DNA of 64,000 nucleotides from [Scytonema hofmanni] UTEX 2349 (GCF_000582685.1 NZ_KK073768.1:638274-702273), one strand, 5' to 3'. Positions 25,849-34,361 are shown, counted from the stretch's first letter. Numbers and translations are program-made. The notes: generated by a model not told the origin, from the sequence alone.

Positions 25849-27382
25849 CATGAGCGATCGCTAATTGTACTGTAAAAATAGAACCTTCACACAGTTTACT
25901 TTTGACAGATATCGAGCCTCCACAGTGTCCTAGCAGTTGCTGAACAATCGTTAATCCTAAACCGGCGCCTCCCTTGTCTTCTGTTGCCCCTGAACGCACG
26001 CGATAAAAGCGATCGAAGATTTTGGGAATCTCGTTTTCGGGAATACCTATACCTGTGTCGCGAAATTCTAGTTGGATATAATTTCTTTGAACCCGGCTAG
26101 TGGTAGATGCTTTTTGGATGCCTTCACGCGGGTAAGTTCCGCCTACAAAGGCTCGCACCGATACTTGACCACCATTAGGTGTAAACTTAATACTGTTATG
26201 TAATAAATTAATAACAATCTGCCTTAACCTACCAGTGACACATCTAACCGCTGGCAAGTCATTGGGTATGGTGTAGGCGAGGAGAATGCCTTTTTCTTCG
26301 GCTAAAGGTTGATAGGTACTGACTACCCCCGGTACAATGTCACTCAGGCGTACTGACTCTAAAGTAGTTAAGTTTAAATTGCGCTCTAATTCTACCAGAT
26401 CCAGTAAACCAGTAATTAGGGAGCTTTGGCGATCGCACAAACTATTCAATATTTGTAAATAACGTTGTCTTTGTGGCGGTTTTAGATTAGGGGAATTCAA
26501 CAATGAAAGTGCTGTCTTCATGTGCGTTAGGGGTGTACGCAATTCTTGACACACATTCTTTAAATATTCATCTTTAAGTTCTTCTTTATTGTATTGTTTT
26601 TGATTTCGCTGCTGAACTTTGTTAAAACGCCTAACAGCCATTTGCCGATTTATTTCTTCTTGTCGTTGAAGTTGTTTTACCAGCAGGGAACTTATCAATG
26701 TTGCATCCGGCATACTTGGACAAATAAAATCAGCCGGGACGAGAGAAAATGAATCTGGTGCAGTTGCTTGTTTTATACCATCTAAAACTTGCTGAATTAT
26801 TCTTCCTTCAAAAATATTTATCGTTAGTAAAGCTGGGGTTTTATTGCCTTTTACTTTTGTGAAATCGGTTTTGCCTATTTTGTGCGTAGACGCGTTCGCG
26901 GAGCGTCTCGTAGAGAAGCCGCTTGTCGTCAGACATCGCTGTGCCAAAATTAAACTAACATACTGCGGTGACAACACCATTAAAAAGTATTCTCGTCGCA
27001 GTTGGCTATCTGGGGGTAGTTGCACTTGGCGGTAATGAAGCGATGGAATAATGCTTTTTTCGTCACTAGAAGCCAAATGTCCATTTGAGTCGTCCGAACT
27101 TCGGACTTTTCTCCACCTTTGAACCAGATCCACGTCACAACTATAGATGACATCAGACGCTTTTACCCACGAGTGATAACGCGCTAATTCTGATTGCCAA
27201 ATTTTCTGTGGTGGTAGCTTTACCCATAAAGTGGCTGCAATTTTATGCTCAATTAATAAGTCAATTTGCGATCGCAGCAGCGACAGCAGAGTAGCAGCAC
27301 TAAGAGGTAGTGGTTGAGGAGGATTTTGTACGCTCAAAGCTAGTTGATATATAGACAGATCCTGAGCTAGAGAAACATTCAT
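25799..27382 (-). CDS. Histidine-kinase-like protein with Gln in place of the phosphoacceptor His
   Basis: A 527-residue protein with an N-terminal sensor-like region (about 1-230) that I do not recognise. A HisKA domain at about 270-335 follows, then an intact HATPase domain with N-box INLLHNSIKF, DTGIGIPENEI and GAGLGLTIVQQ. The H-box reads NVCQELRTPLTHMKT, with Gln279 (codon CAA) where the phosphoacceptor His should be. Autophosphorylation at that site is therefore impossible unless another His serves. Residues about 152-166 and the last 13 residues are encoded by dispersed repeats. Confidence 0.82.
   Translation of the reverse strand: MNVSLAQDLSIYQLALSVQNPPQPLPLSAATLLSLLRSQIDLLIEHKIAATLWVKLPPQKIWQSELARYHSWVKASDVIYSCDVDLVQRWRKVRSSDDSNGHLASSDEKSIIPSLHYRQVQLPPDSQLRREYFLMVLSPQYVSLILAQRCLTTSGFSTRRSANASTHKIGKTDFTKVKGNKTPALLTINIFEGRIIQQVLDGIKQATAPDSFSLVPADFICPSMPDATLISSLLVKQLQRQEEINRQMAVRRFNKVQQRNQKQYNKEELKDEYLKNVCQELRTPLTHMKTALSLLNSPNLKPPQRQRYLQILNSLCDRQSSLITGLLDLVELERNLNLTTLESVRLSDIVPGVVSTYQPLAEEKGILLAYTIPNDLPAVRCVTGRLRQIVINLLHNSIKFTPNGGQVSVRAFVGGTYPREGIQKASTTSRVQRNYIQLEFRDTGIGIPENEIPKIFDRFYRVRSGATEDKGGAGLGLTIVQQLLGHCGGSISVKSKLCEGSIFTVQLAIAHDDRAMGMGNGTSKESY
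26884..26927. repeat. Dispersed repeat inside the kinase gene
   Basis: Contains CGTAGACGCGTTCGCGGAGC and GTCTCGTAGAGAAGCCGCTT, a GC-rich element of a type common in Nostocales genomes. It is translated as part of TTSGFSTRRSANASTH in the kinase. Confidence 0.7.
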
Positions 27383-27667
27383 TTTGCAAGCACAAGAAAG
27401 ACAAGGATAAAAAACAAATAGTTACAAAGAGTGATTTTTACCGTTATGAGCACATTTTTTCCCACAATACTACGAAATCAAACGAATGATTAAGTATTAT
27501 TCACTACCAAGTAGCTAGCTATTGAGAATAAATTTTTACTCAAGATTTAGTACTCACTACAGCATGAAACTAAGGGAGTTTATCATTCTATGTAAATTGT
27601 CGCAAGTCATCCTTGATTTTGAAATGGGAACTACACTGTATTTGTTGAAAGTCCCCTACCGATTGGG
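27383..27667. other. Gene-poor gap before the Rpn-like pseudogene
   Basis: A 285-base AT-rich gap in which no gene or repeat family is recognised. It holds the upstream region of the kinase. Confidence 0.4.
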
Positions 27668-28067
27668 TTAAATAGGATTAGTTGGAAATGTGCGATCGCT
27701 TGTTTGCAAAATGTTAATCAACACAGGGTAAGTAGGTAACTCGTATTTTTCTTCTGCAAGTGCTGCATAGGAACGCATTCGTCTGGGCATTTTAGAACTG
27801 TAGCGTAATTGTAATTCATTTAAAACCAGAAATTCCCCGTATTCGGGACTGGTTGCACGGATTAATACATCACCCTACGGGTTCGCAGTCGCTACAACGG
27901 GGGGGAACCCCCGCAACGCGCTGCTCACTTTCTCGGCTTATCCATTGAAATTCCCCTGATAAAATTTCACCGGCTCGAATATTGGGAATATTTGTCACCC
28001 ATCGTACCCAATTATCAGGTGCAAGACTAATTAGTTTTTTAGTGCTGGTATCTGCGGGTTTTGGCAT
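27668..28067 (-). pseudogene. Broken Rpn-like (PD-(D/E)XK-type) nuclease gene
   Basis: The frame from ATG 28067 reads MPKPADTSTKKLISL...FQWISRES and then leaves frame. The rest continues in another frame as DVLIRATSPEYGEFLVLNEL...YPVLINIL to a stop at 27668. The two halves rejoin exactly when the 55 bases at 27872-27926 are removed. The whole resembles the cyanobacterial Rpn-family recombination-promoting nuclease group. The C-terminus is shorter than usual, so a second deletion is likely. Confidence 0.72.
27872..27926. repeat. 55-base repeat insertion that breaks the Rpn-like gene
   Basis: Rich in GCGTTGCGGGGG and CCCCCCGTTGTAGC. A relative with CACTGCGTTGCGGAGG and TCCGTTGTAGCAAGTG lies at about 30664-30704. 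Its length is not a multiple of three. Confidence 0.8.
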
Positions 28068-28142
28068 TGTTGATAGATGCACTTTTGGCTGAAAACTTAT
28101 ATTAACTTGGTACAATGGGTAAAATTAAATATTTTCATGTAT

Positions 28143-28375
28143 TCATTTGTCATAAACTCCAATAATACCGCTACCAACTCCTTTCACTTTCTCCACTAAT
28201 TCCGGTGGTTCTATCACTTTCACATTTCCACCAAAGCCAATAATCCACCGCAATAAATCAAATTCATCTAATGACCATTTAGGTAATACAGCCTGAAATC
28301 GATTGGGAAATTCTCTATCATCGGTTTGTTTCAACGAAAATATAGACTTGGGAAGATTGACTTTAAATAATTCCC
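28143..28375 (-). pseudogene. Fragment of a WYL-domain regulator (C-terminal part)
   Basis: Reading from inside the 3' end of the P-loop kinase gene the frame gives RELFKVNLPKSIFSLKQ, then FQAVLPKWSLDEFDLLRWI and GNVKVIEPPELVEK. This is the usual C-terminal end of WYL-domain transcriptional regulators. The N-terminal HTH and most of the WYL domain are missing. WYL regulators commonly accompany CRISPR and defence loci, so a deletion fused the end of this gene to the kinase gene's end. Confidence 0.68.
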
Positions 28376-29418
28376 GCTTGTTGAAGTGCGATCGCTAGAG
28401 TTGGTAAACTTCCTTTATCAGTGTTGGCTAAAAAAGGGTGGTGAAGGATAAAGCGAATTGTTCCGATCAAGCGCTGGAAGGGTTCGATATCTGAGTAGGA
28501 ATGAGTGGAGAATGGGGAGAGTAGAGGAATCTGTGCTTCTAGCTTCTGTTGTCTTATATTTCCAGCTATTACACCATTTTCTTCCAACCACTGCAAGTCT
28601 TTGGCGATCGCTTCTTGGTTAGCGTAGATATTGCCGCGCAACTTCGCCATTATAGCAGTAATTTCTTGGATATCATTGGTAAATTCAGGTACATTGCCTA
28701 AAATATTGTGCAGCAAATTGGGGTTAGTTGCGTGCAAGTTACCGATACCGGGATACTTGATAATGAGGGAAATCAAGTGCATTAAACGGTCAAAATCAAG
28801 CAAATGGCTATAGTTATGAAAGGTGATACCGTTGTGTTGGGTGCGGTTGTGACGGTTGATGATGCGACGTTGCAGGGTTTTGATGCGCTTTTCGATTTGT
28901 GCTGCTTTTGCTGCGGTATTCGGTTCAAGTGTTGTGACATCAACTTCTTCGACTGCTGCAAAACCTTCACCTGGAAGCGGTGGAAAGTTTGAGAGTGATT
29001 TGGACATGGCTTCGATTATTTCTGGAGGAACCTGGCGATCGCGTTTTTGGTTCCACTCAATACAGGTTTCAATCGGTGTTTTTAGATACCAGGCAATCCA
29101 AACGGGAAAGTCAACAGAATCTCTTTTTACTTGTTTTTCTGCCTTGATTAAAAAATCCATGCGGAAAGCGCGTTTGAAGTTAGTTGCGTCGTAGATGACA
29201 CCTTTACCGGATGCAAGTGCATTTTCAACATTTTCGAGTGCTTGGTTTTCAACTTCATTCCAATTGCCTTGAATGGCAGCATCACCGTAGAGTGCAGCGC
29301 GAATTTCGTCGGTAGAGACGATGACATAGTTACCGAGTTTGCAGAGTGCAGTTGCGAAGGTTGATTTACCGCTACCGGGAACACCGATGAGAAAGTGGCA
29401 GATATTTGATGCAGACAT
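28363..29418 (-). CDS. AAA/P-loop polynucleotide-kinase-like protein
   Basis: The 351-residue protein has Walker A GVPGSGKST at about 14-22 and a DEIR motif after it (VSTDEIRAAL), then VIYDATNFKR, typical of the polynucleotide-kinase-like branch of P-loop NTPases. The C-terminal half is uncharacterised and helical. The C-terminus probably ends early: the stop lies inside the WYL fragment, so the original protein may have been longer. Relatives often lie next to WYL genes near CRISPR loci, which agrees with the neighbourhood here. It lies about 340 bases from the CRISPR array. Confidence 0.72.
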   Translation of the reverse strand: MSASNICHFLIGVPGSGKSTFATALCKLGNYVIVSTDEIRAALYGDAAIQGNWNEVENQALENVENALASGKGVIYDATNFKRAFRMDFLIKAEKQVKRDSVDFPVWIAWYLKTPIETCIEWNQKRDRQVPPEIIEAMSKSLSNFPPLPGEGFAAVEEVDVTTLEPNTAAKAAQIEKRIKTLQRRIINRHNRTQHNGITFHNYSHLLDFDRLMHLISLIIKYPGIGNLHATNPNLLHNILGNVPEFTNDIQEITAIMAKLRGNIYANQEAIAKDLQWLEENGVIAGNIRQQKLEAQIPLLSPFSTHSYSDIEPFQRLIGTIRFILHHPFLANTDKGSLPTLAIALQQAGII

Positions 29419-29726
29419 CGGAATATGAAAGGCAGAAATTTAAGAGGAATATTTTATTGAATTTGCTTTACTTTCTATCCTATGTTTAATGTCTGGGTGT
29501 GTCGAGTCCTGAAAAGCGAATGAGGAACTGAGGTACAAATTTATCTGCGTCCATCGGCGTTTATCTATCTTCATCTGCGGTTAATTCAATATTCTGTACG
29601 TCATGAATGTGAAGATAAGGTACGGTTTTATCCGATAACGAAGCATACTTTAAATCAGATTGAAACTTGGGGTGAACCACCTGTAATTGAGATTCCCGGT
29701 TCGACGATTATTTGAGTTGAGAAATG
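29419..29726. other. Gap between the kinase and the CRISPR array
   Basis: Contains a dispersed phrase (TCTGCGTCCATCGGCGTTTA then TCTGCGGTTAATTC) and a short protein-like frame (29596-29715). The terminator hairpin at 29727-29757 follows. Confidence 0.5.
29596..29715 (+). pseudogene. Short 3' gene fragment, not identified
   Basis: An open frame reads DKVRFYPITKHTL, then NQIETWGEPPVIEIPG and a stop. It has protein-like composition but no start. It may be the end of a gene lost by rearrangement next to the array. Confidence 0.3.
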
Positions 29727-29757
29727 AAAAAGGGGCAGAATATTCTGCCCCTTTTTT
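29727..29757. terminator. Strong bidirectional terminator hairpin at the array edge
   Basis: A self-complementary stem GGGGCAGAATATTCTGCCCC has a T run after it on each strand (AAAAA before, TTTTTT after). It lies two bases from the degenerate first repeat, where a minus-strand array transcript would end. Confidence 0.8.
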
Positions 29758-29759
29758 GT

Positions 29760-30386
29760 GTTTTTATTAATTCCACTTCTCCGAAGAAAAGTGACCCCCA
29801 CTAGCACCGACCCACAGTGCAAGGTAGTTCCGGTGTTTCCATTAATTCCACTTCTCCGAAGAAAAGTGACTCTGCCCAAATTCCCGTAGGAGAAAACACA
29901 GGAGGTTTCCATTAATTCCACTTCTCCGAAGAAAAGTGACGCTCAGAGTTAGCGATCGCCAAGCAAAGGGTTGAAAACACAACCGTTTCCATTAATTCCA
30001 CTTCTCCGAAGAAAAGTGACTGATGTCCACACCACTACCTTTGTTTGCTCCTGTGTTTCCATTAATTCCACTTCTCCGAAGAAAAGTGACGCAGTAGATA
30101 AGTTCACAGGTGAAGTGATTGAGAAGTTTCCATTAATTCCACTTCTCCGAAGAAAAGTGACTGGTGACACTCTTGCCACCTTTCATCCAGCCACCGAAAC
30201 CATTAAGTTTCCATTAATTCCACTTCTCCGAAGAAAACTGACACAAGAGTGGTTTTCAGCTATGGCGACACCATCTAGTTTCCATTAATTCCACTTCTCC
30301 GAAGAAAAGTGACTAGAACCCATCAACTTCTACTCTGAGTGTGCGATGCTGTTTCCATTAATTCCACTTCTCCGAAGAAAAGTCAC
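29760..30386 (-). CRISPR. CRISPR array: nine 36-base repeats, eight spacers
   Basis: Repeats start at 29760, 29835, 29905, 29985, 30055, 30126, 30207, 30278 and 30351. Each 36-base repeat begins GTTTCCATTAATTCC and ends GAAAAGTGAC on the plus strand, and spacers are 34-45 bases. On the minus strand the repeat starts GTCACTTTTC and ends GGAAAC, the usual GAAAC-type 3' end, so minus-strand transcription is likely. The repeat at 29760 is mutated at that 3' end (TTTTT in place of TTTCC), as expected of the trailer. Repeats 7 and 9 each carry one substitution. The terminator at 29727-29757 supports this direction. The leader would then lie right of 30386. Confidence 0.95.
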
Positions 30387-30588
30387 CCCTCTAATTGAAA
30401 CCCCTACTCCACCGAATGTCAAGACCCGATTTGCGACGGGGTTTATCACCAGTTGGCTGAAATGACATCTTGGGGTTGTATAAAACGTCTGAAACCTATA
30501 TACAACAAGATATCGGCGGGGTCAACGAACTATTAGGAGTTTGAAGCACATTGCTTACCCCGTCGCGAGGGTGTGGAGGAGTACTACG

Positions 30589-30785
30589 GTGTACACACAA
30601 GTTATCGAATCACTACCAGTTCTCGAATTACCCCACCCTAACCCTCCCCTTGGAAAGGGGAGCCACTGCGTTGCGGAGGTTCCCTCCGTTGTAGCAAGTG
30701 GCGTGAGGGAACTAGATTTTCTAATTTCCCCCCAATCCATCGGGGGGATTAAGGGGGGTAATTCGACTTGTGTGTACACACAAGT
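30589..30785. repeat. Element bounded by inverted GTGTACACACAAGT
   Basis: The left end is GTGTACACACAAGT (30589-30602), and its complement ACTTGTGTGTACAC is at 30766-30779 and again at 31173-31186. The interior has GGAAAGGGGAG and TCCCCCCAATCCATCGGGGG hairpins. A related left end (TACGGTGTGTACACAAGT) is at about 18338-18355. Confidence 0.65.
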
Positions 30786-30857
30786 ATAACCAGCATAGGT
30801 TTCAACTCTTCTAGTAGTTTCGTAGTAGCGCGTATTGGCTAAAATCCTGCATTCGGT

Positions 30858-30891
30858 GTAGGTTGGGTTTGGTTACGTCAACCCAACCTAC
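30858..30891. repeat. Hairpin GTAGGTTGGGTT...AACCCAACCTAC
   Basis: Twelve-base perfect arms. The same arm sequence occurs within the MITE at 31232-31369. Confidence 0.8.
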
Positions 30892-30944
30892 AATTTTTTT
30901 GCAACATTTTAGTCTAGACACGCCACTATCGTGCGTTATGGACA

Positions 30945-31070
30945 CGCCGAAATAACAAATGAGTTCGCCGAAATAACAAATGAGTTCGCCGAAATAACAA
31001 ATGAGTTCGCCGAAATAACAAATGAGTTCGCCGAAATAACAAATGCGATCGCCGCCGAAATAACAAATGC
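30945..31070. repeat. 21-base minisatellite, six copies
   Basis: Units of CGCCGAAATAACAAATGAGT plus one base, the last copies changed to ...ATGCGAT and ...ATGCGTAGG. Confidence 0.92.
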
Positions 31071-31231
31071 GTAGGCGTAGCCAGCCGTAGACATCGCCAT
31101 GATTGCAACAATTTAGCTTTGTCACGCCAGCGTCTTGCACCGCAAATATGAAAGCTGGATGAAGTTTTTCCGACTTGTGTGTACACTGTAGCTCCTCGTA
31201 GGAGAGGGGTTGGGGAGAGGTCAGAGTGTAT

Positions 31232-31369
31232 TCAATACTGCTCGGTTAAGCCCAAAAACCTTAACCCGTGTAGGTTGGGTTGAGGAACGAAACCCAACAT
31301 TTGGGGGGCTTTGTTGGGTTTCGCAGAGCCTCAACCCAACCTACGATTTCCTTAACCGAGCAGTATTGA
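31232..31369. repeat. 138-base MITE with 19-base perfect terminal inverted repeats
   Basis: TCAATACTGCTCGGTTAAG at 31232-31250 has its exact complement at 31351-31369. Inside, GTAGGTTGGGTTGAGG pairs with CCTCAACCCAACCTAC, so the whole element can fold as one long stem. Confidence 0.88.
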
Positions 31370-31465
31370 GAGTGTATTGGATTCAATTGCAAGCCGCTAC
31401 TAGTACAGTGCGGCGTAAATAAACCATCCATTCAAAACCGCCAAGAAGTCTGCCCTATAAGCTTT

Positions 31466-31491
31466 TTGACTATTGACTATTGACTATTGAC
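31466..31491. repeat. Heptamer short tandem repeat (TTGACTA)n
   Basis: About three and a half perfect units, the STRR type known from filamentous cyanobacteria. Confidence 0.85.
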
Positions 31492-31693
31492 TTTTAACTT
31501 TTTCGTCATTCGCACGAAAACCCTTGCGTATTCCTGAGGTACATATGTTAACTTAAATCAGCTTGAATACGACAGCCTTATGGACTGGATTACTACTACT
31601 GCAAACTGGATACCCAGCTTGTAGTATAAGTGCTAGCGCTATTATGGATGGCTATTTTTTGGTACGGATTTTAAAGCAAAAATTGATACTCAA

Positions 31694-33352
31694 TTGTCAA
31701 ACAACAGGACGAAAAAACTTATATGTATAAACCCTGTGGATACCGTAATTAAGTCTACATACACTGTTGTCACCTTTGCGCCAGTACAGGGACATATTGA
31801 AAAATCGCGGAAGCTGCGAGATTTACATGGAGCATCGCAGATTCTCTCTTATCTTAGCCAGCAGATAGTCTTAGAAGCGCGAGAAACGACTGAGGTAATT
31901 TCGCCGGCAATTATCAACCTTGATAAAGGAATGCCAAATCGGATTTTACTCAAAGGGGAGTTTAGCGAACAACAAGCTCATGATGCCTTGATTGCAGGTT
32001 GGAAACGCATACTGCAAGAATGTCGCACTTGGGTAGAAAAGAAACTACCTCAGGAATATCACTGGGAACGGGAATGGCGAAATTGGGGAAACTATGCCTG
32101 GGAAGTATTTTGGGGAGAGGGAAATACGATAGAAAAAGCGATCGCAGATTTAGAAACCCATAAACTTTCCCGTGCTTGGACGGCGATTAATTGGATAGGG
32201 GAGAGTTCAAGTTTAACAGGTACAGATGGAATTGCATTTCCGGGATTGGGTGCAGAAGATAGAAATCCACGCGATCGCCACTGGAAAGATGAAGACAAAC
32301 AAATCAAAGAATTCTATAAAAATCTAGCTTGCGTATCAGAGTACAAACGGCTAAACGAAGAACCATCAGGTAAATTTATTGCTCCAAATGAGAAATTAAG
32401 CATACCAGAATTAGTTAAAAGGCTTGTTACCAGAGAAGATATAGCCGAAAATCTGGGCATGACTCCTCTTGGTGATAGCTTCAGCGATATTTACCGCCGT
32501 CCTGAAAAGGTAACTGAAACAGATAAAGGGCGTTGGACGGGTTGGTTTATGGGAGATGGTGACAAAGTTGGAGACCATTTAAAAAAGTTAGCAAAATTAG
32601 AAAATGGTGATGAAGAAATTCAAAATTTTAGTAAAGCGATGCGTCTTTGGGGAGAGAAATTTAGTAATGAATTTCCGAAACAATTAGGACGAGTAGTTTA
32701 TGCTGGTGGTGATGATTTTTTAGGGGCGATTTACAGCGAAAAAGAGAAAAAAGCCATCCAATTACAAGATGTACTCAACTGGTTGATGCAATTACCCCAA
32801 CAATGGAAACAACACGAGCAAGATATAACCTTAAGTGTTGGATTTATTTGGGCTGGTCATAGTGTCCCCCAACGAGATATTTTACAACACTGCCGAGAAG
32901 CTGAAAAAGTAGCAAAAGCCTTAGGACGTAACAGAGTAACTATCAGAATTTTATTTAATAGCGGACAGTACGTTGAGTGGACTTGTCCTTGGAAATATTT
33001 GGGTATTTTGCGAGAATACCGCGATAAGAATCATAAAACCTACTTGCAATGGGAAAAAACTAATTTTGACGACAATGAACAACCAAATTGGAGTCATATA
33101 TACACTGACTTAGCACAATTAACTGCACGCCATGCCTTTCAAATCGACCGAGAAACTTACAATATTGAGTTTGCAGTCAAATTTTTGGAAATTTATTTTC
33201 CTAAAATAGCCAATACATTACTTAATGATCAAATAACTCAAAATATAGTTGGTTTTGGTGAAGAAGCAAACGGTTACGAACGCGCACAAGCCACAGTGGA
33301 ATGGATAATTAATTTAATTAAAGTTGGCTGGCACTTATGTTCAAATATATAA
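31694..33352 (+). CDS. cmr2: Type III-B Cas10 (Cmr2)
   Basis: Cas10 is the large subunit and cyclic-oligoadenylate synthase of the Cmr complex. The N-terminal part has VVTFAPVQGHIEKSRKLRDLHGASQIL, the usual Cmr2 opening, without a preceding HD nuclease domain. The palm domain motif GGDD is intact (AGGDDFLGAI, residues 338-341 counted from the TTG), so cOA signalling is expected. The start is a TTG at 31694 or a GTG at 31736; no ATG lies near. The gene overlaps cmr3 by 16 bases. Length is shorter than HD-containing Cmr2 proteins. Confidence 0.9.
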   Translation: MSNNRTKKLICINPVDTVIKSTYTVVTFAPVQGHIEKSRKLRDLHGASQILSYLSQQIVLEARETTEVISPAIINLDKGMPNRILLKGEFSEQQAHDALIAGWKRILQECRTWVEKKLPQEYHWEREWRNWGNYAWEVFWGEGNTIEKAIADLETHKLSRAWTAINWIGESSSLTGTDGIAFPGLGAEDRNPRDRHWKDEDKQIKEFYKNLACVSEYKRLNEEPSGKFIAPNEKLSIPELVKRLVTREDIAENLGMTPLGDSFSDIYRRPEKVTETDKGRWTGWFMGDGDKVGDHLKKLAKLENGDEEIQNFSKAMRLWGEKFSNEFPKQLGRVVYAGGDDFLGAIYSEKEKKAIQLQDVLNWLMQLPQQWKQHEQDITLSVGFIWAGHSVPQRDILQHCREAEKVAKALGRNRVTIRILFNSGQYVEWTCPWKYLGILREYRDKNHKTYLQWEKTNFDDNEQPNWSHIYTDLAQLTARHAFQIDRETYNIEFAVKFLEIYFPKIANTLLNDQITQNIVGFGEEANGYERAQATVEWIINLIKVGWHLCSNI

Positions 33353-34359
33353 TTTATATTACTCCCTTAGGAATGATGTACGGAAGTGCAGGTGCATTTC
33401 TTTCTCCTGAAAATTTGGTTGGTCGTTCTGGTGCCAAATTCCCTCCCGAAGCCGCTACGCTATCAGGTTTAATTTTTAGTATTAATAAAATTAATCAAGA
33501 AGGACTACCGAAAAAAGAACAAGAAAAGCTTCAGCAAGAATTAAGTAATAATCTTTTTGTTGCGGGACCTTTTTGGACAACAAACAACAACGACAAGCAA
33601 AACTTTTATGTTCCTATACCTTGGTCAAAAATTATTAGTAAAAAAGGTGTAGATGAATGGATATTTGTAGATGGTCAATTCAGCCGCAAAAATCACAGCT
33701 TAGAAGATAATATCGAACCAGATTACCAATGGCAAAGAATCACAGCTTGGGAAAATTCAGCCGAACTTCTCAAAGATAATGAATCTGTCGCCACAAATCC
33801 TTGGAAATTTGTTTCCTCACTCCACCCCAGCTTAGAATCTAACCAACGATGCGTGAAACAAAAGGACGGATTATTTCTAGAAAACTCCGTGCAAATACCC
33901 GAAGATACTTCCATTGTTTACCTCTCCAATTATCCAATTGAAAATGGCTGGTATCGTTTTGGTGGAGAAAACCATTTAGTCGAAATCGAGTGTGAAGAAA
34001 TCACATATTCTGATGTACTCGAACTATTAAATAAACCTGTAGAACGGACATTTGCTTTAATTTCACCAGGAATTTGGGGTTCAACCCGCTTTTCCTACCG
34101 TCACCCCCAACAAGAAAATTTCCCCAGTGCAAATATCCAAATGTTAACCGACAAACCCATCCATTACCGTTATCGCGCCAAAGGACAACTCGGAAGGGGA
34201 AGATACGCAGTTCCAGCAGGTAGTGTTTATGTCTTAGAAACACCAATTAATAAACCTTGGTGGGACTGGGATATCAATTGGTTTCCCAACGAAGGCTACA
34301 GCTTAAAACGAGTGGGATGTGGTTTGTGTTTACCAATCAAAATTAAAGGAGTTGCTTGA
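33337..34359 (+). CDS. cmr3: Type III-B RAMP protein Cmr3
   Basis: Cmr3 is the Cas5-like subunit that binds the crRNA 5' tag together with Cas10. The 340-residue protein starts YIIYITPLGMMYG and has ENLVGRSGAKFPPEAATLSGL, the Cmr3 pattern for the N-terminal RAMP domain. The RAMP-like Gly-rich segment GQLGRGRYAVPAGSVYVLE lies in the last 80 residues. The gene starts inside the end of cas10 and ends two bases before cmr4, so translational coupling is expected. Confidence 0.85.
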   Translation: MFKYIIYITPLGMMYGSAGAFLSPENLVGRSGAKFPPEAATLSGLIFSINKINQEGLPKKEQEKLQQELSNNLFVAGPFWTTNNNDKQNFYVPIPWSKIISKKGVDEWIFVDGQFSRKNHSLEDNIEPDYQWQRITAWENSAELLKDNESVATNPWKFVSSLHPSLESNQRCVKQKDGLFLENSVQIPEDTSIVYLSNYPIENGWYRFGGENHLVEIECEEITYSDVLELLNKPVERTFALISPGIWGSTRFSYRHPQQENFPSANIQMLTDKPIHYRYRAKGQLGRGRYAVPAGSVYVLETPINKPWWDWDINWFPNEGYSLKRVGCGLCLPIKIKGVA

Positions 34360-34361
34360 TA

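Larger units (their letters stand above)
30387..31693. other. 1.3 kb non-coding stretch between array and cas genes
   Basis: No gene is supported. It holds the probable leader side of the array, an element bounded by GTGTACACACAAGT (30589-30785), a hairpin (30858-30891), a 21-base minisatellite (30945-31070), a 138-base MITE (31232-31369) and a heptamer repeat (31466-31491). Open frames across it follow the repeat period and are not genes. Confidence 0.7.

Noticed and set aside
29760..30386. Small ORFs inside the CRISPR array
   Set aside because: They are made of repeat-encoded peptide (SGINGN, FPLIPLLRRK).
30811..31186. Frames across the minisatellite between array and cas10
   Set aside because: The peptides are only the repeat unit (CYFGELI, LLFRRTH) and two frames compete on the same strand.
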